Assembly: GCA_003427395.1 (NCBI GenBank) | Contig: BFEA01000020.1 | Span: 4,493,954 to 4,531,833 of the forward strand | Direction of reading: 5' to 3' | Origin: Chara braunii | Taxonomy: Eukaryota; Streptophyta; Charophyceae; Charales; Characeae | Length of the DNA stretch: 37,880 bases | Shown here: positions 29,852-37,880 of the stretch, one piece after another | Numbering within the stretch: the first letter of the stretch is position 1 | Layout of the letters: every line of letters starts with the position of its first letter | The notes under the pieces: generated by a model | Database searches by the model: none | What the model saw: only the letters and a program-made list of their open reading frames with translations | Told to the model about the DNA's origin: nothing | Program-made: the position numbers and the translations under genes

Positions 29852-30303
29852 CACAAACGGGTATCGGGTAGCTGAAAATTCATGAATGAAAATTCTGAAG
29901 TGAGAGTTTCGGGTGGTCTGAAAATCCTGAATGGTTTTGAAGTGGTGAAAAGTCCGAAGACCCTGAAAACCACATGTTTAGGCAGGCTGCATCCTGAAGT
30001 GGTGAAGGGTGTCCTGAAGTGGTTAAGTGAGAGTTTTGGGCAGTCTGAAAATCCTGAATGGTCATGAAGTGGTGAAAGGTCCGAAGACCATGAAAACCAA
30101 CCTTCACCACTTGAGGATGCAACCTGCCTAAACAGTTGGTTTTCAAGGTCTTCGGAGCTTTCACCACTTCAGGACCATTCAGGATTTTCAGACCTTAATT
30201 GTCCTGAAGTGGTGAAAGATCCGAAGACCCTGAAAACCACCTGTATAGGCAGGCTGCATCCTGAAGTGGTGATGAAAAATACGACTGTTGTTAACCTTCT
30301 CTC
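29852..30303. mobile_element. Foldback element inserted in the 3' LTR
   Basis: Flanked by the 8-bp direct repeat CTGCATCT (29844-29851 and 30304-30311). The 5' LTR shows the uninterrupted site (CTGCATTT near 21547). The core is a long hairpin: arms 30043-30101 and 30135-30193, 59 bases each with three mismatches, loop 33. Further direct copies of the same module (TCCTGAAGTGGTGAA, TCCGAAGACC) flank the hairpin. No terminal inverted repeats were found at the outermost ends. Eight-base duplications are typical of hAT and P families, but the assignment is open. Confidence 0.8.
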
Positions 30304-30616
30304 CTGCATCTGGAAGGCCCAGTTGGGGTAGTGCCTCACCAAGGAAGCTTGAGGCAGAGTCAGACATGGCGACTTAGTCAGCAGCGGTAGATGCTTTGGG
30401 TTGTCCTTTGGACAGGAGTGCAATGCCATAGCTGCTTTATGTTGTCCTTTGCACAGAGAGTTATTATTGTTGTGGTGTCAGGAATAAGAGAGAACTTCGG
30501 ATATTGATTCTGGTTCATCCACTCATTTTGGGAGAAAAATAAGATTGGCGAAGTGAAGGAGGAGGAGGAAGGTGGAGAGAGAAGGGGGATTTGTCATTGG
30601 TCTTGCAGGTGTACAT

Positions 30617-30643
30617 CTTCTTCTTCTTCTTCTTCTTCTTTCT
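30617..30643. repeat. (TTC)n microsatellite in the 3' LTR
   Basis: TTC repeated about eight times, at the position where the 5' LTR has its assembly gap. Confidence 0.9.
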
Positions 30644-30751
30644 CTCTTCTTTGGTCTCTATCTCTTTGCAAGTGCTTTCATTTCTTTCGCAATTGGGTGG
30701 CATTGTCTTTGATTGTGAATTTGCACTTTGGGAATGACCAGGATCGTAACA

Positions 30752-31187
30752 CTAAGTAAAACACCGAAATCTCGAAGTGCGTTTTTAGTACCGAAACACC
30801 GAAAGCACTTCGGGATATAAGCACTCAAATTGCCTAAGTAAAACATCGAAATTCCGAAGTGCATTTTCGGTACCGAAACATCGAACCACTTTGGGATATA
30901 AACACTAAAAATGCCTAAGTAAAACATCGAAATCCCGAAATATGTTTTCGGAACCGAAACCATTTCGGGATATAAGCACTCAAAATGCTTAAGTAAAACA
31001 CCGAAATCCCGAAGTGCGTTTTCGGTACCGAAACACCGAAACCACTTCGGTATATAAGCACTCAAAATGCCTAAGTAAAATGCCGAAATCCCGAAGTGCA
31101 TTTTCGAAACCGAAACACCGAAACCACTTCGGCATATAAACTCTCAAAATGCATAAGTAAAACACCGAAATCCCGAAGTGCGTTGTC
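30752..31187. repeat. 82-bp satellite array, right part
   Basis: Continuation of the array at 20033-20747, about five copies, with some units shortened to 81 and about 74 bases. The first bases, CTAAGTAAAACACCG, complete the unit interrupted by the LTR element. Confidence 0.95.
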
Positions 31188-31190
31188 GAT

Positions 31191-31216
31191 CCAAATACCC
31201 TTACAAGGGTATTTGG
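31191..31216. repeat. 11-bp perfect hairpin at the satellite boundary
   Basis: CCAAATACCCT (31191-31201) and AGGGTATTTGG (31206-31216) pair perfectly around loop TACA. It lies immediately after the last satellite unit. Confidence 0.95.
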
Positions 31217-31776
31217 CCATGATTGTATAGTCTGCATATTGATTGTGTCGGGCACCATGAGAGAGTGGGTCTAAACTTAGAAGAACACACATTTCCTCAA
31301 CCATTGATGCCGGGGCAACTCGATGAGGAAACTTCGAGATTATGCATGCGTGCTATTATGACACTCGTTGTGATGGTTAGGGTCGATACTAATACGTGTC
31401 GACCAGGGAGGTTGAAGGGTCGATTGGGTTACTGTCACTATTATGTCAAAGTACGTCTATGACACTCCAAAATATCAGTTTTGCTCGGGCACATCTACTT
31501 ATAACTTGATGTGGAACCAGCCTTGCCGCCACATGAGTTTTTCCGCCGCGACCTTAGTATTGCGGCCATAACTAAAACACCAGCCCTTCATGCCTTCCAA
31601 CCAACCTAGTATCCTTGAAGGTCATGGTCACACTCAAGCCAACAAAACATTCAGACAGGTATGCATACCAGCAAGCCTGTATACACATACACTTAGAAAA
31701 TGCGTTCGGGGCACTAGCTGGGAGGAACCCCAATTCTCTACATATACTGAAGTTGCTCCTTTTCTAACCGAAGTAG
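31217..31776. other. Gene-free stretch
   Basis: A 79-codon plus frame (31223-31462) is open but matches nothing I know. No repeat is visible. Confidence 0.4.
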
Positions 31777-31860
31777 GAACTAGCTCAGTGAATTCGGTGC
31801 GGATTGGTAATCAGGTGACTCGGGGATCGAATCCATCCGACCCCAAGCTAGCTCCTTTTT
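31777..31860 (+). repeat. tRNA-like pol III promoter (probable SINE head)
   Basis: A box TAGCTCAGTG (31781-31790) and B box GGATCGAATCC (31824-31834, one change from GGTTCGAATCC) at tRNA spacing, with a TTTTT terminator at 31856-31860. A convincing anticodon stem and matched acceptor arm are lacking, so this is tRNA-derived, not a working tRNA gene. Confidence 0.5.
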
Positions 31861-31894
31861 GCAAGAAGTTTGTCTTTCTTTTCACCCGCCTTCA

Positions 31895-31985
31895 GATGGT
31901 CGGGATTCGAACCCGCGACCTCCAAATAAGGGCTAAAAGTAGTTAGGCCCGTTGTGACAGTTGGCACAACGGGGTAGTTAGTAGC
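31895..31985 (-). repeat. tRNA-like sequence, minus strand (probable SINE head)
   Basis: On the minus strand a perfect B box GGTTCGAATCC (plus 31903-31913) sits in a T-arm CGGGTTCGAATCCCG preceded by GAGGTCG, as in many tRNAs. The 5' half is not a good D arm. Instead a 9-bp hairpin CCCGTTGTG/CACAACGGG lies at 31948-31973. Best read as a tRNA-derived repeat facing the plus-strand one at 31777. Confidence 0.5.
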
Positions 31986-31989
31986 TATA

Positions 31990-33450
31990 TCCTCTAGATC
32001 TTCGTTTTTTTTTCTTTTTTTTTTTTTCTTTCTCTTTTTAGTTTAAGAACGGTTTTCTTTCTTTCTTTTAGGCCCCGTGTTGGATTTCCCTCACGGAACT
32101 GACTCTGAATCCGGGGTAGATCCAGCGAGAGGATTCAGATCGCAAAGAGGCCCTGGTAGAGTTGGATCCGCCCCAGCGTTGGGATCTCCCACGGACGGCA
32201 CACGAATGCTGGAAGGAGCGCGAGGAAGGACAAGTACAAAATTGTGAAAAAGGAGACGGGCGTGGGACAACGCATGCAGACAAGCAAGATAGCGCGTGAG
32301 TAGGAAGAAGAAGAAGAAGGAAGAAGAAGAAGAAAGAGAAGGAGAAGAAGAAGAAAGAGAAGGAGAAAAGGAAGGCGCAAGGAGGAAGAAGGAGAAATAA
32401 AGAGGAAGGAGAAAGGAGAAGGAGTAGGAAGGGGAAAAGACTTACCTCGCTGGCAGTCGACAACGGCGGCATTCCGGGCGTGGGTCTCGAGACGTTGTAC
32501 TTGAGAAACGAGGAGCTATGTAGAACGCTTTGGGTGGTTCCCAATTCGTGAGGGAAAGGAGAATCGTGCGTTGGTGGTCGACTAACTTCAAACCGACTAT
32601 ACGTGGAAGCATTTCACTGCATCGGACTACGGCCCTACGACGACTAAGACGAAGGCAAAGGCGGAAGAGCGAGAGAACAGGTAAGCCGCTTGCCATACGA
32701 CTCACTCCCGAGCTAAATCAAAATGAACCCACTGTTATATCATGGGTATATTCATCGCCACGTATATGTGTGTGCACGAGTACGTGGATGTGTGAAGGAG
32801 ACATGTGTGAGAGAGAGAAGGTGAGAGGTAGAGGGAAGGTGTGAGAAAAAAGAAGGGGAGTAAGTGCTTCGATCGGTTCATTGAGCCACGAACCGGGCGA
32901 TAGGTCAGTCTCCAAGATCGTGGCCAGCTTCGCTCAACATTAATAGAGAGAATGAGCAAAACCAATCGAATCTTCCTCTAGAACGTAAATACATTCACTA
33001 CTACACTATGTGCGTGTATGTGCATGCAAGGGTGTGTGTATGTGTGGGTGGGTGTGCGTGAGAGAGAGAGAGGATTTGCAAGCCTCTGATCTCGCGATTC
33101 ACTACCCACTACATTCACAGATAGGATAAACTAAATCGGGTGTATCTACGACTAGATCGTGGAATTATACACTACTACGCATGTGCGTGCGTGCGAATGT
33201 GAGAGTATATGTGTTTGTGAGTGCATGCGCGTGTAAGTATGTAAAAGTGCAAGAAAAGGAGAGAGAGAAAGAGAGAAGGAGAGAGAGAAAAAGAGAAGAA
33301 GAGAGAGAAAGGGGGGAGGAGAGAGAGAAAGAAAGAAAGAGATGTGACAGAGAGAGATGTAAGAGAGTGAGAGAGAGAGAAAGAGAGAGTCAGAGAGAGA
33401 GAGGGGAGAAGAGAGAGATAGAAAGAAAAAAGAAAAGGTGGGTGCGCTGT
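31990..33450. other. Low-complexity gene-free stretch
   Basis: T-rich at 32005-32070; AAG/GAGAAGG-rich at 32290-32440; GTGTGTATGTG-type runs near 33005-33060 and 33180-33240; GAGAGA-rich at 33250-33440. No credible protein. A possible splice acceptor or donor cannot be judged from sequence alone. Confidence 0.5.
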
Positions 33451-33513
33451 GGTCCTTGGGTGCACGTGGTAACTGTGTGCGCGACGAGGTTGTGAGTAAT
33501 GTGAGAAACATAC

Positions 33514-33639
33514 CTGGAGTGGAAGCGGGCGGCTCGTACTTCGGGAAAAGCTTTTGTCACTGTCCTCGATATGGTAGGCTAGATAGGATCGACCATCTGT
33601 GGCCTAGGCGCCAAGCGCCACATAGGATCGACAATGGTT
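33514..33639 (-). other. Exon-like block 1 of a duplicated series
   Basis: Minus strand: acceptor AATACAG before AACCATTGTCG, 126 bases, then CCAG followed by donor GTATGTTT. It aligns with blocks at 33989-34137 and 34698-34845. A possible reading contains HRWSILSSLPYR with one stop. The product is unknown. Confidence 0.4.
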
Positions 33640-33828
33640 CTGTATTGATGAGGATGAGACTATACCAACAGTGTCACTTATGAGTTTTTGCAGTGCTTTT
33701 ATTTGATGAAGCTCGTGATGCAAGCCTGCTTGGTTTGCGGTCACAACTATCTGGTCACATGTGTACGATGATGTTTTGACTCTGAAGTTCGTCGCAACTC
33801 TATTTCTTTCTTTTTCTTTTTCCTGCAT

Positions 33829-33835
33829 ATTATTA

Positions 33836-33914
<79 letters not shown>

Positions 33915-33915
33915 A
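33829..33915. repeat. (ATT)n microsatellite with ATC interruptions
   Basis: TTATTATTA run interrupted by ATCATTATC twice; related runs end the neighbouring units at 35030-35140 and 35580-35637. Confidence 0.95.
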
Positions 33916-33988
33916 TGCACGATAGGCTGGATACAAGTGGCATCTGTGTGTTGAGGAACGAAGGTTGTGAGTGAAGCAAGAGACTTAC

Positions 33989-34137
33989 CTGGTGCTGATG
34001 CGTGCGACATTGGCCGCGACCCGTTCGCACTTCGGGAATAGCTGTTGTAGTCATCGTCGACATCATAGTGAAGGCTGGGTATGATATTCCATCTGTAGTC
34101 TGGGTACCGAACGCCAGGAAGGATGTCGGTGTTGGTT
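33989..34137 (-). other. Exon-like block 2 of a duplicated series
   Basis: Minus strand: about 149 bases starting AACCAACACCGACATCC and ending CCAG before the strong donor GTAAGTCTC. The frame is open: TDILPGVRYPDYRWNIIPS, then DVDDDYNSYSRSANG. The acceptor position is occupied by a CAT/ATG microsatellite (plus 34139-34160), so it may be lost. This is the best-preserved reading frame of the three blocks. Confidence 0.45.
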
Positions 34138-34697
34138 CCATGATGATGATGATGATGAGGTGAGGGCAGACAAGCACTACACTGATGATCCAACGAGTCG
34201 CTTGCCTGAGTCGAGAAGCTCGGGCAGCCTTCCTAAGGATCATCATGTCGGGGTAGATTGTTGTAATTATCAATCTTGGACGAGGAATGCCTAAGTCAAC
34301 GTGAGTCATCAGCTCGCACTGATGACATCCCTGCACTGAGTACACACCACCGTCATACATGCCGGTTGATTGGTCCAGTGAAGTGGCTGGATCGTGGTGA
34401 TCTCGACGATTTGTCGTTGGGGGTGTTGTGAGAAGCTCATCGAACCTTATTATTTAGAAGAAGGAGGAGGAAGCAGAAGAAGAGGGAAGAAGGAGGAGAA
34501 GAAGAAGAGGAAGAGAGAGATGAAGAAGAAAAGTAAAAGACAACGAGAAAGGAAAGGACGAAGAGAGGGAGATTATGTATGAGAGAAAGGAGGAAGAGAG
34601 AGACGGAAGAAAAGAGAAGGGGGTGCATAATGACCCTTGGGTGTACGTGGCACCTGTGAGTGAGGGATCGAGGTTGTGAGTGATACAAGAGACATAC

Positions 34698-34845
34698 CTG
34701 ATGTTGAGGCGAACGGCTTTAGCCGAAATCTGCTCATACTTCAGAGAGTTGATTGACGTCATCAGCAGCATTGTAGATAGGCTAGCTAGGATCTGCCATT
34801 TGTAGTCTGGGCATCGGATCGCCAGATAGGATGTCGACACTGGTT
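34698..34845 (-). other. Exon-like block 3 of a duplicated series
   Basis: Minus strand: acceptor CAACAAAG before AACCAGTGTCGACATCC, 148 bases, ending ATCAG before donor GTATGTCTC. It includes CPDYKWQILASL, comparable to YPDYRWNIIPSL in block 2, but later codons differ by frameshift. The sequence after each block (GAGTTTTTGC(A/T)GTGCT on the plus strand) is also shared, so whole units were duplicated. Confidence 0.45.
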
Positions 34846-35029
34846 CTTTGTTGAGGATGATAGGACTATTCGAACGATGTCACCTATGAGTTTTTGCTGT
34901 GCTCTCCTTAGGTAGGGCTTGTGATGCAATTCTGCTTTTGGTTCGAGGTCACGACTATCTGATTTGATGTGTATGATACTGCTTGGGTTCTGAAGCTCGC
35001 TATCATTTATCTTCCTTGCGTCATCATTA

Positions 35030-35055
35030 CTATTATTTATTTTATTTTACTACTA

Positions 35056-35119
<64 letters not shown>

Positions 35120-35140
35120 TTATTTTATTTTATTTTATTA
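35030..35140. repeat. (ATT)n microsatellite
   Basis: Long TTA run followed by TATTTTATTTTATTTTATT pentamer repeats. Confidence 0.95.
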
Positions 35141-35596
35141 TCACTATCATTATTATGATGTTTTAATTCTGGCTATAATATGTAATAATTAAAGTGTTAG
35201 GGGGAAGACGGATGATCTGGTGGTCTTAAGGGAAAGGAGGCGAAGCGTGGGTTATCAAGGTCTGATTGAGGATGACGAAATAAGTACCTGGTACATAAAG
35301 AGAGGTCGGTTGTGGTGTTCACAGTCATAGGGGACCTGTTGTGTGAACACCGCTGTAGGTAGGAGTAGAGTAGGTTGGGCGCCAAGCAAAGAGGAGCAAT
35401 TGTGGATATTGTGTTGGTGTGGCCTACAGGCTTGAACATTGGCACATTAGTTCATTGTATTACTCTATATGGATGATTTCTCGGTACATTTGTACTCTCT
35501 GCTTGGAAATGACTACTTGGACATCTGGGTGATTTCAGGACTTGGGTTTCTATATATATTTCACACTCATATCCCTTGCAATAATCATTATTATTA

Positions 35597-35634
<38 letters not shown>

Positions 35635-36275
35635 TATTGCTATGCAATCAAACTCGCTTCACTTCCATTTTGCATACATGCAAACAGATGGTGATTCACA
35701 CTAGCGCACAGTGCCCACAACTTAAAAGCTCAGAGATATGGAAACCGAGAATACAGTTTAGATGCAAACTCGCTTCAAATGACTATGGTCCATCAACACC
35801 CATATGTCGCAACTCTCATCACTATGCCCGACACCACTGTTCGCTCACAGTTCCACTCCGGAGTCACCCTAGATGCGCCACGCACACACTCTGTAACACA
35901 CACACATACATACCTATCACTAACTACGGCAGCTATGGCTGCCAACTAACACTAACTACAAGCAGCTTTGGCTATAAAAAGGGCCTTTACCCGTTCAGCC
36001 CTGAGAAACGGACACAGCATAATGGGGCCGTTCGGCCAGAACCCATCTCGTGGAAAGCAGACCAAACGACAAACTCCCTGTGTCAAGAGTCACATCCCAA
36101 CTGAAGTGAGGAGTCTTTTTCGAGGAGACACATCCGTGCCCCTGGACGAACAGTTGCAACATTCCTTTCTGGGAGTTATGCATTTTCGCCCAAGGGATGG
36201 ACAAAGTCATGCCTTTCATGTGTCTGTTCAAGTAGTAGTCGAGGGGTAGGTCCCGTTCCAGTCAAATTCCAATAA
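35141..36275. other. Gene-free stretch with an ATT microsatellite
   Basis: A third ATT run is at 35584-35637. GTACCTGGTAC near 35285 resembles the exon-end context of the duplicated blocks. Plus frames at 35469-36104 and 35968-36249 are open but match no family and include the microsatellite translation. Confidence 0.4.
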
Positions 36276-36644
36276 TCAGTCTAAATTTAGGGCAGAAGTT
36301 TGAAATTCAGGCCTAAGGGCCGCCGCAGCAGCAGACCCTGAGGTAAAGGTACTGGGACACACTCTACACAGCTTGGGACAGGGAAAGAGCCCCAAGGGAG
36401 GCAGATTCAGGCCTCGCCAGACCATGCCATTAGTATAAAGGAGCAGACCAGCCTCCCACGCGACATAAAACTCCAGTAGCATAGATGCGTGGAAGTGCTG
36501 AAGGCGCTGATACGCTAGCATGAAAAGGGAGAGCACTGGCTTGATGTTGCGCAAGAGACAGAGAGGTGTTGGGCGTTGGCTTGCTGAGCAGCCATAGCTG
36601 CGCCAGCTTGTGTTAGTAATAGAAGGGTTGGTGTTAGTAGACAT
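36276..36644 (-). CDS. Hypothetical protein, unrecognised
   Basis: A 122-codon frame from ATG 36644 to a stop at 36276. The composition looks protein-like in the middle (VLSLFMLAYQRLQHFHASML, then FYVAWEAGLLLYTNG), with hydrophobic patches but no signal peptide or known motif. The C-terminal part includes an SAAAAALRPE low-complexity stretch. No neighbour or repeat supports it as a gene, and it may be part of an unrecognised mobile element. Confidence 0.25.
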   Translation of the reverse strand: MSTNTNPSITNTSWRSYGCSASQRPTPLCLLRNIKPVLSLFMLAYQRLQHFHASMLLEFYVAWEAGLLLYTNGMVWRGLNLPPLGLFPCPKLCRVCPSTFTSGSAAAAALRPEFQTSALNLD

Positions 36645-37309
36645 CAGTGAGTAGTATTCAGAGTAGATCCTCACGTGTTAGGAAGTGTGCATAAACGATG
36701 TGCGAGTAAAAGGAAGACCGGGGCTACTACATTGGGACAAAGGGGGAGAGAGAAGACGTACAGAGAGAGAGAGAGAGGAAGGACAAAGGGGAGTGAAAGT
36801 TATGGTGACACTTATTTTTTGTGTGCCATGCTCTGATGAGGGCAGAAGACTTGTGATCCTGTTCGGCACTATTCATCTTGAACTTGTGATAAACTCTCAT
36901 AATCTGAGTAATATAATTGAGCTGAGTTCCTTGGTCTCGTTCATCTCTCACTGAAGCTTTGTGTGAGACATCGCGCATCTGTGAAATGTGTATGAATGCA
37001 TGATATCTTGCGCACTCCAGCAAGTGATAACAGTGGGGTTCCTTGCAGCTGCGCTAACTCTCCTTCAGCCCACTTCGACTTCAGACCTCTGCAGACCACC
37101 TCATACAAGTCGCTTTGGCAACGATTCCACAGGGCTTCCGCGACAATGAATGAATGGCTGGGTGCTGCCTCTTGATTTATACTTTTGTAACTCGATGGTC
37201 TGCCTCTTCCCATCGATCCATGGTACACACAGTCCCTGATGGTACTTGATGGGCTAGACTGGGACTGACTGGTTCGGTACCGCTGACTGCATGAGTTTGC
37301 ACTGCAGAC
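36645..37309. other. Gene-free stretch
   Basis: A short GAGA-rich block lies at 36745-36790. No RNA gene, repeat or protein is recognised in the rest. Confidence 0.4.
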
Positions 37310-37720
37310 TCACCACAGTCACACAGACACAACGACACAGACAGACACTGTGACACATACGTAAGTGACACAGTGACACACAGTGGAAATACGCGCTCTC
37401 ACAGTGTCACGCACACGCAGATAATGTGACAATCACGAACAGACAGTGCATTGTGACAACACACACACACACCATGTGACACACACGGTCACGGTCATAC
37501 GGTTGCACGGTGACACAAAAACACGGATACACAGTTGCACAGATCATATTGTGGCACAGTGAAGACAGACACTATGACACACAGGCTCAAGACCTACAAG
37601 ACACATTTGCGCAGTCACACAGATAATGTGGCACAGTGAAGACAGACACTGTGACACACAGGCTCAAGACATACAAGACACATTCGCGCAGTCACACAGA
37701 TATTGTGGCACAAACAGTCA
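37310..37720. repeat. CACAG/GTGACAC-rich region with a 77-bp tandem repeat
   Basis: GTGGCAC starts at 37551, 37628 and 37705, giving two nearly identical 77-bp units (few changes) and the beginning of a third. The preceding 240 bases are built from irregular CACA(G/C)(A/T)GACAC and GTGACAC phrases. Confidence 0.9.
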
Positions 37721-37806
37721 TTTCGTCAAAACGGACATATTGTATTTTTTGAACGAAATCAAAACTGACTTTTTTTGCCAAAATCCGGTCGGAGTTTTTT
37801 GCTCAT

Positions 37807-37860
37807 GGGGGTCCGGCGTTCCCAAAATGCCGGACCCCCCTGGTCTATGGTTGAGACCAG
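37807..37860. repeat. Two adjacent strong hairpins
   Basis: Hairpin 1: GGGGGTCCGGC (37807-37817) with GCCGGACCCCC (37829-37839), 11 perfect pairs, loop 11. Hairpin 2: CTGGTCT (37840-37846) with AGACCAG (37854-37860), 7 pairs, loop 7. They are directly followed by ATAC and an A run to the window end. Confidence 0.95.
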
Positions 37861-37864
37861 ATAC

Positions 37865-37880
37865 AAAAAAAAAAAAAAAA
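37865..37880. repeat. Poly(A) run at the window edge
   Basis: Sixteen A bases end the window right after the two hairpins. It could be the 3' tail of a retroposed element or simply a contig end at a homopolymer. Confidence 0.9.

Larger units (their letters stand above)
20748..30751 (+). mobile_element. Ty3/gypsy chromovirus-like LTR retrotransposon (decayed)
   Basis: Complete but inactive element: 5' LTR, PBS, gag, protease, RT, RNase H, integrase, chromodomain-like tail, 3' LTR. Integrase after RNase H is the Ty3/gypsy order, and the chromodomain-like tail points to chromoviruses, which often target heterochromatin. The 5-bp target duplication CTAAG lies at 20743-20747 and 30752-30756, and joining the flanks restores the satellite phrase. 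Several in-frame stops and frameshifts in gag and pol, and roughly 10 percent LTR divergence by eye, indicate an old insertion. Confidence 0.93.
29024..30751 (+). repeat. 3' LTR
   Basis: Begins TGACC and ends GTAACA. It matches the 5' LTR but carries a 452-bp inserted foldback element at 29852-30303. Without the insert it is about 1268 bases. The canonical TG...CA ends are kept. Confidence 0.92.

Noticed and set aside
33604-33936. Asparagine-rich minus-strand frame
   Set aside because: It is the translation of an ATT microsatellite. The exon-like block next to it was judged separately.
36832-36870. CTGATGA string as another hammerhead
   Set aside because: No GAAA box or paired stem II follows at the required distance.

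Overview
The window looks like repeat-rich nuclear DNA from a streptophyte, possibly a charophyte alga. This is inferred from a plant-type PRMT6 with the characteristic plant C-terminus, a Ty3/gypsy chromovirus-like element whose primer site resembles plant initiator tRNA-Met, long TC/GA microsatellites, and very low gene density. Only one intact, recognisable cellular gene is seen: a protein arginine methyltransferase 6 homologue on the minus strand (2673-4073). Its coding region is in one exon, and a good 3' splice site lies upstream in the presumed 5' UTR.

Layout. 1-2672: low-complexity and microsatellite DNA. 2673-4430: PRMT6 and its 5' leader. 4430-8830: a mosaic of short duplications. 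It includes a candidate hammerhead ribozyme of the kind known from Penelope-like elements (6037-6082), a decayed second hammerhead-like motif (7452-7490, minus), a roughly 700-bp unit with inverted ends (6463-7162), a G-run tract and a 22-bp palindrome. 8830-11545: microsatellites, purine- and pyrimidine-rich DNA, an ACGT-rich repeat, a sequencing-library junction adapter left in the assembly (9947-9984) and a 277-base gap. 11545-18340: several diverged copies of one repeat family whose ORF1-like remnant carries a CCHC zinc knuckle, resembling ORF1 of plant non-LTR retrotransposons.

20033-31187 is the clearest architecture. An 82-bp satellite array is split by a decayed Ty3/gypsy element (20748-30751). 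The element shows LTR, PBS, gag, protease, reverse transcriptase, RNase H, integrase and chromodomain-like segments, then the second LTR, with a 5-bp target duplication CTAAG. A 452-bp foldback element is itself inserted in the 3' LTR with an 8-bp duplication, and the 5' LTR preserves the empty site. The nesting order is therefore satellite, then LTR element, then foldback element.

31190-37880 holds tRNA-like promoter sequences, GA-rich tracts, three diverged exon-like blocks on the minus strand each followed by a splice donor (33514-34845), ATT microsatellites, a 77-bp tandem repeat and, at the edge, two strong hairpins followed by poly(A).

The parts do not form a pathway. The window is best read as one housekeeping-type gene beside a layered record of mobile-element activity. 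The most unusual items are the hammerhead motif with a loopless self-complementary stem I, the dyad-bearing satellite and its nested insertions, the palindrome series in the non-LTR leader, and the duplicated exon-like blocks.
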